Assembly (NCBI GenBank): GCA_020638675.1 | Contig: JACKID010000001.1 | Coordinates: forward strand, 806,001-870,000 | Direction: 5' to 3' | DNA length: 64,000 nt | Source of the DNA: Planctomycetota bacterium | GTDB taxonomy: Bacteria; Planctomycetota; UBA8742; UBA2392 | Shown: one piece after another, positions 8,136 to 16,039 of the stretch | Layout: each line of letters starts with the position of its first letter | Position numbering within the stretch: position 1 is the first letter of the stretch | Notes under the pieces: model-generated | The model's input: the letters and a program-made list of their open reading frames with translations, nothing else | Databases searched by the model: none | Told to the model about the DNA's origin: nothing | Position numbers and translations under genes: made by a program

Positions 8136-10259
8136 ATGCCCCGAACCAAAGAAAAATCCAAGTCCGCCAAGCTGCCGCCCAACTACCCCGGCCACGAGCG
8201 CGCCTGGCACCTGCTCTATCTCGGCCGCCTGATCGACAACGAGGCCCCCAACTTCCTGCGCAAGGCCATGGGCTGGAGCTATCACGCGCCCAACGCCGGC
8301 CACGACGCCATCCAGCTCGCGCTCGGCTGCAGCTTCCGCGCCAGTCACGACCACCTGTTTCCTTATTACCGGGATCTGACCACGGCACTCGCCGCAGGGC
8401 TCAGCGCACGCGAGATCATCCTCAACGGGCTCAGCCGCGACGAAGACGTCGCCGGCGGCGGCCGTCACATGAGCAACCACTTCGCCAAGCCCGAGATCAA
8501 CGTCCACAACGTCTCGAGCTGCGTCAGCAACCACATCCAGCACGCCGCAGGCTTGGGGCGCGCCGTGAAATACTACAAGTCCGATGCTGTGGTTTACGCC
8601 AGCTTCGGCGAGTCGTCCGCATCCGAAGGCTACGTCTTCGAGGCCCTGAACGGCATTTCCCACGAGCGCCTGCCCGTCGTCACCGTCATGCAGGACAACG
8701 GCTACGGCATCAGCGTTCCCAAGAAAGACCAGACCGCCAACGAATTCACGGCCGACAATTTTAAGGGCATCGACGGGGCCAAGATCTGGCACGTGGACGG
8801 GCGCGACGTCATCGCCTGTTTCAAGGCCATGCACGAGGCCGCCGAGTACGCGCGCGAACAGCGCGGCGTGCCGATCGTCTACGGGATGTGCGTGCGCATC
8901 GGCAGCCACAGCAACAGCGACAACCACCAGCTGTATCGCGACGAAAAAGAGCTCGCCGAGGCCAAGGCGCACGACCCGCTGCCGATCTTCCGCAAGTGGC
9001 TGCTCGACGAAGGCCACCTCAGCGAGGACGACCTCAAGAAGATCGAAAAGGCCGCCGAGGAAGAATTCAACGAAGCCCGCAACTACGCCGAGCAGGCCAG
9101 CAAGCCGGACCCCGCCACTGCCATGGCGTTCGTCTTCCCGCCGGCATTTGAGCCCGACAGCAGTGGCACCGGCAATCCTGCCGGTGGCCCACTCGTCCAA
9201 CACCCCGAAGACACCAAAGGCCGCGGGCTCACCCTCCGCCAGGGCATCAACGCCGGGCTGCGCGCCGAGTTCCGGGCGAACCCGGACACCTTCCTCTGGG
9301 GCCAGGACATCGCGAACAAGGACAAAGAAGGCATCTTCCTCGTCACCAAGGGCTTTCAGGCCGAGTTCGGGCACGAGCGCGTCTTCAACGCGCCGATCGC
9401 CGAAAATTTCATAATGGGCACGGCTAATGGGTTCTCACGGTACGACCAGAAGATACGTGTCGTCGTCGAAGGCGCCGAGTTCGCCGACTACTTCTGGCCC
9501 GCTATGGACCAGTACGTCGAGTGCAGCCACGAGTGGTACCGCACTAAGGGCCAGTTCACGCCGAATGTGCTGATTCGCCTCGCCAGCGGCGGCTACATCG
9601 GCGGCGGGCTCTACCACAGCCAGACGATCGAAGGCGCGCTGTGCAACATCCCGGGCGTGCGCATCGTGTACCCGACGTTCGCCGACGACGCCTACGGGCT
9701 CGCGCGAACGGCCATGAAGAGCCGCGGCCCGACGTTGTTCATGGAGCCCAAGGCGCTCTACAACGACCCGCGCACCCGCTGCCAGATCCCCGAGGATTTC
9801 CACGTCCCGTTCGGCAAGGCCCGAGTCCGCCGCGAAGGCACCGACGTAGTAGTCTTCAGCTACGGCAACGCACTATTGATGGCCCTAAAAGCCGCCGAAG
9901 AGCTCGGCAGTGGTGGCACCGACAATCCTGTCGGTGGTGCCGACGCAGGAGGCACAAACCCCATCAGCGTAGCCGTCGTCGATTTGCGCTCCCTCGTCCC
10001 ACTCGACACCGACACCATCCTCGAGTGGACCAAAAAGACCGGCCGAGTAGTGATCGCCCACGAAGGCCCCGAGTTCGGCGGCTTCGGCGGAGAAGTGGCA
10101 GCCCTGATCGCCCGTGAAGGCTTCGAGTACCTAGACGCCCCAGTCCAAAGGGTAGGAGCCAAATACGCCCCCATCCCCTTCAGCACAGCCCTGGAACCCG
10201 CCATCCTCCCGCAACCAGCAGACGTGGCGAAGGCCATCCAACAAGCCGCCAGTTTCTAG
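8136..10259 (+). CDS. 2-oxoacid dehydrogenase E1, alpha and beta subunits fused
   Basis: 707 residues from the ATG at 8136; the reading frame upstream has no conserved content. Residues ~20-335 are an E1-alpha domain with the thiamine-diphosphate motif GESSASEG...QDNGYGIS. Residues ~365-707 are an E1-beta domain (GQDIANKDKEGIF, VFNAPIAENF, GGGLYHSQTIE, EGPEFGGFGGEVA). Branched-chain 2-oxoacid or pyruvate is the likely substrate; no E2 or E3 gene is within the window. Two Gly/Pro-rich inserts, SGTGNPAGG (~342) and SGGTDNPVGG (~591), are encoded by palindromes and look like in-frame repeat insertions. Confidence 0.9.
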   Translation: MPRTKEKSKSAKLPPNYPGHERAWHLLYLGRLIDNEAPNFLRKAMGWSYHAPNAGHDAIQLALGCSFRASHDHLFPYYRDLTTALAAGLSAREIILNGLSRDEDVAGGGRHMSNHFAKPEINVHNVSSCVSNHIQHAAGLGRAVKYYKSDAVVYASFGESSASEGYVFEALNGISHERLPVVTVMQDNGYGISVPKKDQTANEFTADNFKGIDGAKIWHVDGRDVIACFKAMHEAAEYAREQRGVPIVYGMCVRIGSHSNSDNHQLYRDEKELAEAKAHDPLPIFRKWLLDEGHLSEDDLKKIEKAAEEEFNEARNYAEQASKPDPATAMAFVFPPAFEPDSSGTGNPAGGPLVQHPEDTKGRGLTLRQGINAGLRAEFRANPDTFLWGQDIANKDKEGIFLVTKGFQAEFGHERVFNAPIAENFIMGTANGFSRYDQKIRVVVEGAEFADYFWPAMDQYVECSHEWYRTKGQFTPNVLIRLASGGYIGGGLYHSQTIEGALCNIPGVRIVYPTFADDAYGLARTAMKSRGPTLFMEPKALYNDPRTRCQIPEDFHVPFGKARVRREGTDVVVFSYGNALLMALKAAEELGSGGTDNPVGGADAGGTNPISVAVVDLRSLVPLDTDTILEWTKKTGRVVIAHEGPEFGGFGGEVAALIAREGFEYLDAPVQRVGAKYAPIPFSTALEPAILPQPADVAKAIQQAASF
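9162..9193. repeat. Palindrome read in frame within E1 linker
   Basis: AGTGGCACCGGCA, loop ATCC, TGCCGGTGGCCCACT form a near-perfect hairpin that encodes SGTGNPAGGPL between the alpha and beta domains. Confidence 0.65.
9908..9941. repeat. Second in-frame palindrome in E1 beta domain
   Basis: GGCACCGACA, loop ATCC, TGTCGGTGGTGCC. It has the same loop and the same reading frame as the copy at 9162, encoding SGGTDNPVGGAD. Confidence 0.65.
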
Positions 10260-10271
10260 CTCAAATCAAAG

Positions 10272-10291
10272 CCCAGCCCGCAAGGGCTGGG
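10272..10291 (+). terminator. Hairpin after E1 gene
   Basis: CCCAGCCC, loop GCAA, GGGCTGGG, 12 nt after the stop; no T-run follows. The rest of 10292-10480 shows no gene. Confidence 0.45.
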
Positions 10292-10480
10292 GGTGCAAGC
10301 CCCGATTCAACAACTGCCTGTCGCCCCCCACGGGGCCCTCTACAATCGCTGCAAGAATCCCGGGGTTCACCGAGTCACGGACGCCCCAGCCGCACAGCCG
10401 GCCGCGGATCAGATCCATGCGCACACGACGAGATCGTTCACTGGAACTGGTCAGGGAATTCGTCTCGGACCTGGATTTGG

Positions 10481-10573
10481 CTAGGGCTCGTCGTACGCGA
10501 TCTCGATGGAGGGAAACTTGGCGCGGAGGGCATCAACCTCGGCAGGTGTTACGCCGGTGGCCCAATGAATCCA
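10481..10573 (-). pseudogene. Severed C-terminal codons of the LRR gene
   Basis: 30 sense codons in frame with the LRR gene after its TAA, ending at TAG. The content matches an LRR cap, so this is lost coding sequence or the result of a base error. Confidence 0.6.
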
Positions 10574-11287
10574 TTACTGCCGCAGAGTCGGAATGCGGCA
10601 CAGGCGGTCGAGCGCAGCACTACTCACGGCGGCGTTCGTGAGGTCAATATGCTCCAGCGAATCCGATTCGGCCAGGGCAGCCAGGTCTTCCGCGCCGATG
10701 CCCGTGCACGTTGACAGGTCCAGACTTCGCAGGGATTTGTGGGCGGCACATCTGGCCAGCAGGTTTCGGTTGATCTTGCAGCCACTGACGTCGAGCATTC
10801 TCAGCTCGGGGTTGTTCTCGAATGCGTCGTCGGAGAGTTCGTGGATCTGCGTGTCGCCAAGATCGAGACGTTCGAGCCCGCCCAGCTTTGCAAGCGTTTG
10901 GGATACGCCGTCGTCGATGTTCAGCTGCGGTACAGCCAGACTATCCAGGCCTGCGCTGTGTTCCAGCCCGACCAGGCCCTTTGCCGTGATCTTGGGGCAT
11001 CGCACTACTCGCAGTTGGCTGATGGAGTTGTTCTGCAGGAACGCGGAGAGTTGATCGTCCGTGAGCTCCGGGTCCGAGATCGAAACGTCATTCTCATACC
11101 AGGGGACGTCATCCAGATCGGCAGCGGAGCCGACAGGGTAGGTGCTGTGCCCGGATCGATTGTGGGGTGGCCACCATTTCCGCGGCAAGAACTGGTCCCC
11201 AAAGCGAAGCAGGAGCAAGAACACGAAGCCGAGAAGGCCGATCAGCAGCCAGGGCCAAACCTTCCGTCGCTTTCGGGCGTATTCCAT
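10574..11287 (-). CDS. Membrane-anchored leucine-rich-repeat protein, cut by in-frame TAA
   Basis: 237 residues. The N-terminus has a basic stretch and a transmembrane helix (residues ~10-28); residues ~85-237 are leucine-rich repeats (LERLDLGDTQIHEL, LRMLDVSGCKI, LRSLDLSTCTGI, LEHIDLTNAAV). After TAA at 10576-10574 the same frame continues for 30 codons to TAG at 10481-10483 and reads WIHWATGVTPAEVDALRAKF, the usual C-terminal cap of such proteins. A TTA-to-TAA change would explain it. TATGAT lies 6 nt before the start; its upstream DNA is the copied E1 3' end. Confidence 0.7.
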   Translation of the reverse strand: MEYARKRRKVWPWLLIGLLGFVFLLLLRFGDQFLPRKWWPPHNRSGHSTYPVGSAADLDDVPWYENDVSISDPELTDDQLSAFLQNNSISQLRVVRCPKITAKGLVGLEHSAGLDSLAVPQLNIDDGVSQTLAKLGGLERLDLGDTQIHELSDDAFENNPELRMLDVSGCKINRNLLARCAAHKSLRSLDLSTCTGIGAEDLAALAESDSLEHIDLTNAAVSSAALDRLCRIPTLRQ

Positions 11288-11293
11288 GGCTGG

Positions 11294-11299
11294 ATCATA
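11294..11299 (-). promoter_or_regulatory. -10 hexamer 6 nt before LRR start
   Basis: TATGAT on the minus strand; a TTGGCT 18 bp further upstream falls within the duplicated E1 fragment. Confidence 0.4.
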
Positions 11300-11302
11300 C
11301 CC

Positions 11303-11420
11303 GGTTCAAAGCGTAGGAGCCAAATACGCCCCCATCCCCTTCAGCACAAACCTCGAACCCGCCATCCTCCCCCAACCCGCGGACGTGGCGAGGGCGATCC
11401 AGGCACCGGTGAGTTCTTAG
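11303..11420 (+). pseudogene. Duplicated 3' end of the E1 gene
   Basis: This stretch repeats 10142-10259, the last ~38 codons of the E1 gene including the stop, with scattered substitutions. Its frame reads VGAKYAPIPFSTNLEPAILP, against VGAKYAPIPFSTALEPAILP in the gene. No start or upstream E1 sequence accompanies it. It lies on the far side of the LRR gene and directly before a palindromic element. Confidence 0.85.
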
Positions 11421-11455
11421 GCCCGTCGTCATGCGCCTCCAGAGTGCCTTACTAC

Positions 11456-11559
11456 GTAGCGCAGGCTTCCAGCCTGCACCGGCCGTTGGCATCCTGCCGA
11501 CGGCAGCTTTGACGCGGACAGGATGTCCGCGCCCTGTGCAGGCGAGACGCCTGCGCTAC
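11456..11559. repeat. Composite palindromic element 1
   Basis: Terminal inverted repeat GTAGCGCAGGC (11456-11466) / GCCTGCGCTAC (11549-11559). Inner hairpins: GCAGGC-TTCCA-GCCTGC, GCGGACA-GGA-TGTCCGC and GCAGGC-GAGAC-GCCTGC. No coding content. Confidence 0.8.
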
Positions 11560-11573
11560 GCACTGCGTCACGC

Positions 11574-11579
11574 TAGAAT
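11574..11579 (+). promoter_or_regulatory. -10 hexamer TAGAAT, 6 nt before start
   Basis: Part of the leader CTAGAATCCGGGC-ATG found before four genes of this locus. Confidence 0.5.
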
Positions 11580-11585
11580 CCGGGC

Positions 11586-12077
11586 ATGACTGAACATCGC
11601 ATAGATGCGCCTGCGGGCTGGCGGGAGTTACCAGATGACGATCTGGCCTGGCTGGCGATTGAGCACCTCGTTCCTGTCGTCTGTCACACGGAAGACCTTG
11701 AGGCGATTCTCACCGCGATGACGCCGGGCCAACGGGCGGTCTATTGCACCCACTATTGCGAGGCCGACGTGACCAACGGCGGCTTTCACCAGTATCTATC
11801 AAACTCGACAGGTGACACTGCGCCAGAGGCCATCGGCGGCTTCCGGCTCCTCGGCATGCATCAGGACGCTGACGCTCTCAAAGCGGCACTCAAGTTCGCC
11901 GGGCTGCAGCCCTTTGTCCGTAACAGGGAGCAGCGCGGGGCCGCCCTGCCCGACCATCGCCAGCACCGCGACGAATGGGAAAAGCTGGACATGCGAGCCA
12001 GCAGCGACATCGACCTGCTCACCAAGCGTCAGGCCGACTACATCCGTGCCCACCCTGATGAGTTCTTTGTTTTGTGA
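11586..12077 (+). CDS. DUF4375 (DMP19-like) protein, copy A
   Basis: 163 residues. The DUF4375 signature is clear: GQRAVYCTHYCEADVTNGGFHQYLSN followed by a helical part. The family has no firm biochemical role; some members sit in immunity-type loci. There is no signal peptide, unlike copy B at 12438, with which it shares most of the domain and the ending YIRAHPDEFFVL. It starts a duplicated gene pair; the next gene is a truncated DinB protein. There is no Shine-Dalgarno site; the likely leader is leaderless. Confidence 0.8.
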   Translation: MTEHRIDAPAGWRELPDDDLAWLAIEHLVPVVCHTEDLEAILTAMTPGQRAVYCTHYCEADVTNGGFHQYLSNSTGDTAPEAIGGFRLLGMHQDADALKAALKFAGLQPFVRNREQRGAALPDHRQHRDEWEKLDMRASSDIDLLTKRQADYIRAHPDEFFVL

Positions 12078-12132
12078 GTGGCATTGGCGTCTCGCCAATG
12101 GCCCGGGCCATCGGCGAGACGGCCGTGCCACT
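12077..12132. repeat. Composite palindromic element 2 (starts in a stop codon)
   Basis: AGTGGCA (12077-12083) pairs with TGCCACT (12126-12132). Inner hairpins: TGGC-GTCTC-GCCA and a GAGAC-loop stem. The first base is the last base of the TGA of the DUF4375 gene. Confidence 0.8.
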
Positions 12133-12138
12133 TTGGGC

Positions 12139-12144
12139 TAGAAT
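12139..12144 (+). promoter_or_regulatory. -10 hexamer TAGAAT, 6 nt before start
   Basis: Same CTAGAATCCGGGC leader before the ATG at 12151. Confidence 0.5.
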
Positions 12145-12150
12145 CCGGGC

Positions 12151-12405
12151 ATGGACTTTCACCTCTCTGAATTCCTGGACACGCCGGACGCTGATGGTTG
12201 GCTTGGCGGGTTGATGGATGAGTATGCCCGTGCCGCCGTCAACTTCTGCCGGGAGCTTGAGGGTCGTCCAGCCGCGCTGCCGCGCGAAGCGCTTGTGGAT
12301 TGGCTCTACCCCTCGTTCAGCCGTCCGCCACTGCTGATGACGGGCGGCATGACCATGCTCGCCGCCCGCTTCCTTACCTATGAACCCCAACCCGCCCGGA
12401 CGTGA
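12151..12405 (+). CDS. DinB-like protein, truncated copy A
   Basis: 84 residues. The first ~38 (MDFHLSEFLDTP...LMDEYARAAVNFCRELE) match the N-terminus of the full DinB-like protein at 13207; after that the sequence is unrelated and the C-terminal helices with the conserved His are absent. It is probably a decayed or recombined product of the tandem duplication. It keeps the same -10/start arrangement, so it may still be expressed. Confidence 0.55.
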   Translation: MDFHLSEFLDTPDADGWLGGLMDEYARAAVNFCRELEGRPAALPREALVDWLYPSFSRPPLLMTGGMTMLAARFLTYEPQPART

Positions 12406-12425
12406 CAGACCAACCGCCTTCGACC

Positions 12426-12431
12426 TAGAAT
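12426..12431 (+). promoter_or_regulatory. -10 hexamer TAGAAT, 6 nt before start
   Basis: Same CTAGAATCCGGGC leader before the ATG at 12438. Confidence 0.5.
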
Positions 12432-12437
12432 CCGGGC

Positions 12438-13133
12438 ATGGTTCGTTCTGCTTTGTTGCTGCTGGGTTTGATGTTTCTAACGTTCGCCGCTTGTGGAACC
12501 GACGAGCCAAACGGCCCGTTGCTCAACCACACAGGCGCACCGTCGAAGTCGTGTGCGAAGTCGAACGAGCCTTCGCCCGAATTGGTTGAGGAGAAAGCGT
12601 CCGTGGCCGACCATCGAATTGCAGCCCCCGACGACTGGCGCAGCTTGGATGACGAAAAGCTTGCATGGCTTGTTATCAAGGAGATCTGGCAATGGGCGGA
12701 TTTCTATGGCTACTACGCGTCCTTCCGTGACCAGTTGGCCGAATTGACGGCAGGCCAGCGCGCGGTTTACGCGACGGCTTGGCTGGACTCAGAGGTAAAG
12801 AACGGCGGCTTCTACCAGTTCTTTCAAAACGGCACCGGGATGCTCGGACCGGAAGCCTTGGAAGGTTTCGCGCTGATAGGCATGGACGATTCCGCAGAGA
12901 AAGTCCGCGACGCCTTCGAGTTCTACAAGATGGAGCCGTATCCACGCGAACGGGACGAGCGGACGGCCCGCCTGCCCAACTATGACTCCACGAAGGACAA
13001 GCGTCGGGAGATCGACAAGGCCTACTACGAGTCGACCTACGACAAGACTTCCGGGAAAAAGCGCGATAGCATTCTTGAACGCAAGCAGGCGGCCTACATC
13101 CGTGCACACCCCGACGAGTTCTTTGTTTTGTGA
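12438..13133 (+). CDS. DUF4375 lipoprotein, copy B
   Basis: 231 residues. The lipobox FAAC puts the lipidated Cys at residue 19, followed by a ~45-residue linker, then DUF4375 (GQRAVYATAWLDSEVKNGGFYQFFQN). It parallels copy A at 11586 but is secreted and anchored, so the two copies act in different compartments. It ends YIRAHPDEFFVL, as copy A does, and its TGA overlaps palindromic element 3. Confidence 0.8.
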   Translation: MVRSALLLLGLMFLTFAACGTDEPNGPLLNHTGAPSKSCAKSNEPSPELVEEKASVADHRIAAPDDWRSLDDEKLAWLVIKEIWQWADFYGYYASFRDQLAELTAGQRAVYATAWLDSEVKNGGFYQFFQNGTGMLGPEALEGFALIGMDDSAEKVRDAFEFYKMEPYPRERDERTARLPNYDSTKDKRREIDKAYYESTYDKTSGKKRDSILERKQAAYIRAHPDEFFVL

Positions 13134-13188
13134 GTGGCATTGGCGTCCCGCCAATGGCCCGGGCCACGGCCGAGACGGCCGTGCCACT
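13133..13188. repeat. Composite palindromic element 3 (starts in a stop codon)
   Basis: Paralogue of element 2 at the same place after the second DUF4375 gene. The first loop is GTCCC instead of GTCTC and the second stem is CGGCC-GAGAC-GGCCG. Confidence 0.8.
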
Positions 13189-13194
13189 GTGGGC

Positions 13195-13200
13195 TAGAAT
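13195..13200 (+). promoter_or_regulatory. -10 hexamer TAGAAT, 6 nt before start
   Basis: Fourth copy of the CTAGAATCCGGGC leader, before the ATG at 13207. Confidence 0.5.
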
Positions 13201-13206
13201 CCGGGC

Positions 13207-13698
13207 ATGGACTATAACCTCTCTGGATTTCTGGACACACCCGGCGCCGCTGGTTGGGTTGGCGGGTTGATGGATGAGTATGCCCGCGCGGCTGTGGACT
13301 TCTGCCGGGTGCTTGAGGCTGTGCCGGGCACGCGGCTTGTTGAACAGCGGGCTACTTCGGACCCGGATTGCGCTTCCATCCAGAACCTTTGCATCCACGT
13401 GGTGCGGGCCGCGCACGGGTATGCCAACCTGATCCTGCGCGCGCGCGAGCTGCCCGTGCCCGAGACGCCGCCGCCCGGCCCCGACGACATCACCACACCC
13501 GCGAGCGTGCGCCCGCTGCTGGCCGTCGCGCTCAGGCGCACCGAGGCCATCCTGCACGACATCGCCAAACTGCCGGAGCCCGAGCAAGAGGCGATCACCA
13601 TCCGCGCGCGCTGGGGCCTGCCCATGCAGGTGGACCTGCTCATTGAGCACGCCATCGTCCACCTGCTGCGCCACCGCCGCCAGATCGAACGCTGGTAG
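13207..13698 (+). CDS. DinB-like four-helix protein, copy B
   Basis: 163 residues with the DinB/YfiT-like layout: a His in helix 2 (CIHVVRAAHGYANLIL) and a second conserved stretch near the end (LIEHAIVHLLRHRRQIERW). Such proteins bind a divalent metal through three His and include thiol-transfer enzymes; the substrate here is unknown. It is the intact partner of the truncated copy at 12151. Its stop TAG opens palindromic element 4. Confidence 0.8.
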   Translation: MDYNLSGFLDTPGAAGWVGGLMDEYARAAVDFCRVLEAVPGTRLVEQRATSDPDCASIQNLCIHVVRAAHGYANLILRARELPVPETPPPGPDDITTPASVRPLLAVALRRTEAILHDIAKLPEPEQEAITIRARWGLPMQVDLLIEHAIVHLLRHRRQIERW

Positions 13699-13815
13699 CA
13701 TCGGCTTCCAGCCGATGTGCATTACATGGGCTGGAAGCCCATGCTGCGGCTCATGCCACTTGAGAAACGGCGGCTGGAAGCCGCCGGAACTCATTCGCCG
13801 GCAGCGAATGCCACT
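13699..13815. repeat. Composite palindromic element 4
   Basis: A string of hairpins directly after a stop codon: CATCGGC-TTCCA-GCCGATG, CATGGGC-TGGAA-GCCCATG, GGCGGC-TGGAA-GCCGCC, CATTCGC-CGGCA-GCGAATG, ending in GCCACTT. Confidence 0.8.
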
Positions 13816-13874
13816 TCTCTTGATGATCCGTGTGGTATCATCTCCGCGGGCAATCCTGCCCTGGAGTTTCCCAC

Positions 13875-15194
13875 ATGTTCTTTCGGCCTGTCGCGGCGCT
13901 GGCGTGCTGCGCTCTGCTTTTGCTTGTGGCGCGCAACCCTGTCACGGCCGCGCCGGAAGTGCCCAGGGTTGTGCAGGACACGCAGATCATGGACTGGGTG
14001 TTCGCCATGCCCGAGGGCTGGCGCGTGGCCAACAGCCGGTTGAATTCGCCGATCACCAAGCTGCTCGCCCTTGAGCACACCGAGCGCGCCGAGGATGCGC
14101 TGACCCAGGTCACCTTCGGCCGTCCCTGCGCCATCGAGGGCGAGTTCCGCAAGTGGTTCGACGGCCACTGGAAACAGTTGAACAAGGACTACACCTTCGC
14201 CGAACCCGACGAACCGACGGAGACCGAAATGCCCGACGGCTACAAGGCCGTCGCGGGCGCCGGACTGACGCAGATGGAGGGCGGCAAGGCGCGCGTGGTG
14301 ATGCTGATCGGGCTGAACAAGGGAGCATACGGCGGAGTGATGTGTTTCCTGACCGAAGACCTGGAGCACTTCGAAGCAAACGTAGCGCGCATGGATGCGC
14401 TGCTGGCGTCGGCCACGTTCGCGAGCCTGCGCGGCAAGGATGAGCCCGCGCCGAAACTCAGGACGCACATCGACCCGGACTGGACGCCGTCCTTCACGTG
14501 GGAGACGGCACCCGGCTGGCCGAAGGGCGATTCCCCGCTTGAGGGCCTTTGGGGCCAGTACGCGATGCTGACCGATCAGCTCTTCAACTGGGGTTGGACA
14601 TTCCGCCCGGGCTACTACTACCTGCTGTTCTTCAAGGACGGCACCGTCGTGACGCGCATGCCGCCAGAAGGTCTGCTGAGCCTGAACCCGGAGTTCCTGA
14701 AGCAGGAGTTCGCGGCCAACTTCGGCACCTACACGGTGAAAGATGACGTCGTCACCGTGACCACCGGCAGCGCCGACGCGCCGTACGTAACCACCTACAC
14801 GCGCAAGGGCGGCGAGCTGAAAAAGGGCGACGCCGTCTACAGGCCCGTCAAGGACGACAAGCCGGTGCTCAGCGGACGCTACATTTACAGCCGCTGGGGG
14901 GCCCGCGACGAGAAGTACCGCAAGAGCATCACATTCAACGAAAACGGCAGCTTCGACGATGAGGGTTTCAACGTGCTGCTCGCCGCGCGCTGGTGGTGCG
15001 GCGACGCCTACTGGCTGTTCGAGCAAGAACCCGAACCCGGCAAGGGCACCTGGCGCGTCGAGAAGAACACGCTTGAGCTGATCTACGAGGACGGGCGCAA
15101 GCGCCGCTACGGCTTCCACATCCACGAGGAAGATGGAGGCAAGACCAGGAGCCTCGTGCTGAACAGCAAGCTCATGATCCGGCTGGACAAGTAG
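13875..15194 (+). CDS. Secreted protein of unknown function
   Basis: 439 residues from the ATG at 13875, with GGAG 8 nt upstream. The signal peptide is residues 1-26 (cut near VTAAPE). Residues ~35-180 resemble small periplasmic stress-type domains (MPEGWRVANSR...). Residues ~190-439 are beta-rich with repeated FKDGTVVTRMP-like and FNENGSFDDEGF-like units, suggesting a lipocalin or calycin-type barrel. No family assigned. Flanked by palindromic element 4 upstream. Confidence 0.75.
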   Translation: MFFRPVAALACCALLLLVARNPVTAAPEVPRVVQDTQIMDWVFAMPEGWRVANSRLNSPITKLLALEHTERAEDALTQVTFGRPCAIEGEFRKWFDGHWKQLNKDYTFAEPDEPTETEMPDGYKAVAGAGLTQMEGGKARVVMLIGLNKGAYGGVMCFLTEDLEHFEANVARMDALLASATFASLRGKDEPAPKLRTHIDPDWTPSFTWETAPGWPKGDSPLEGLWGQYAMLTDQLFNWGWTFRPGYYYLLFFKDGTVVTRMPPEGLLSLNPEFLKQEFAANFGTYTVKDDVVTVTTGSADAPYVTTYTRKGGELKKGDAVYRPVKDDKPVLSGRYIYSRWGARDEKYRKSITFNENGSFDDEGFNVLLAARWWCGDAYWLFEQEPEPGKGTWRVEKNTLELIYEDGRKRRYGFHIHEEDGGKTRSLVLNSKLMIRLDK

Positions 15195-15319
15195 ACGCGC
15201 CGTGTGCTTGAGGGTGTGCCGTGAAATGGGGTCCGCTTCGACCGGCTCCGGTCAGGCCGGCTCGCGCACAGTGCCTGACCCCCTTTCGCACGTGCTGGCC
15301 TGCGCACCTGCCGAGCTTG

Positions 15320-15325
15320 TAACAT
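15320..15325 (+). promoter_or_regulatory. -10 hexamer TAACAT, 7 nt before start
   Basis: Directly upstream of the yedK start codon; no ribosome site. Confidence 0.4.
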
Positions 15326-15332
15326 CGCGCCT

Positions 15333-15986
15333 ATGTGTGGACGCTTCTGGATTCCTCGCGAGGCCGTTGACCAGGTCGTGGCATTGCTGCCCGACGACCA
15401 GCAGGAGGCTGCGCGCAAAGCCATCAAGGAATGGGTCGAGTACATGAACGCCCAGCGCGGCACCCATGACGTTCGGCCTACCAACCGGGTTCCCGTCATC
15501 ACCTCCACGGGGTTTCAGGCCATGCGCTGGGGCTTCAGGACCGACAAGAGCAATGCCGTCTTCAACGCGCGTGTCGAAAGCATGCGCTACCCCATGTGGC
15601 GCGAGTCGCTGGTGATGCGCCGCGCGGTCATCCCGGCCGGCGGCTTCTACGAATGGACGGGCACCAAGGGCAGCAAGCAGGCGCACGCCATCGAGCGCGC
15701 GGACCATGAAGTGATGCTGTTCGGCGCGCTGTGGTCGCCGGATGATGAGCTGGGTCCGTGCGTCTCGATCATCACCACGCCGTCCACCGAGTGGATGACT
15801 CCGCTGCACGACCGCATGCCGATGATCCTCGAGCGTGAACAGGTCGCCGAGTGGCTGGACCTCACCAGCAAGCCGCCGCAGATCAAGGCGATGATCGAGC
15901 CCTATGCGGGCAAGCTCGAGGAGTTCGCCTGCGCATCACCCAGCCGCGATGTGCCGCCAAAGCCCGACAAGGGGCTGTTGTTCTAG
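15333..15986 (+). CDS. yedK: SOS-response-associated (SRAP) protein, YedK/HMCES
   Basis: 217 residues. It begins MCGRF: Cys2, exposed after Met removal, makes the covalent thiazolidine link to abasic sites in single-stranded DNA. Other SRAP landmarks are RPTNRVPVI, FNARVESM, RRAVIPAGGFYEW (with the active-site Glu) and LHDRMPMIL (active-site His). Length is typical. It shields abasic sites at forks. No LexA box was recognised; TAACAT stands 7 nt before the ATG. Confidence 0.95.
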   Translation: MCGRFWIPREAVDQVVALLPDDQQEAARKAIKEWVEYMNAQRGTHDVRPTNRVPVITSTGFQAMRWGFRTDKSNAVFNARVESMRYPMWRESLVMRRAVIPAGGFYEWTGTKGSKQAHAIERADHEVMLFGALWSPDDELGPCVSIITTPSTEWMTPLHDRMPMILEREQVAEWLDLTSKPPQIKAMIEPYAGKLEEFACASPSRDVPPKPDKGLLF

Positions 15987-16039
15987 GCGTGGCTCCAAAG
16001 CCGTGCGCATGTTGTAGGCGCGGCAGACGGCGTGCGTGG

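Noticed and set aside
10574..10576. Programmed recoding of the TAA in the LRR gene
   Set aside because: No structure or sequence context for readthrough was seen; a point change or base error is simpler.
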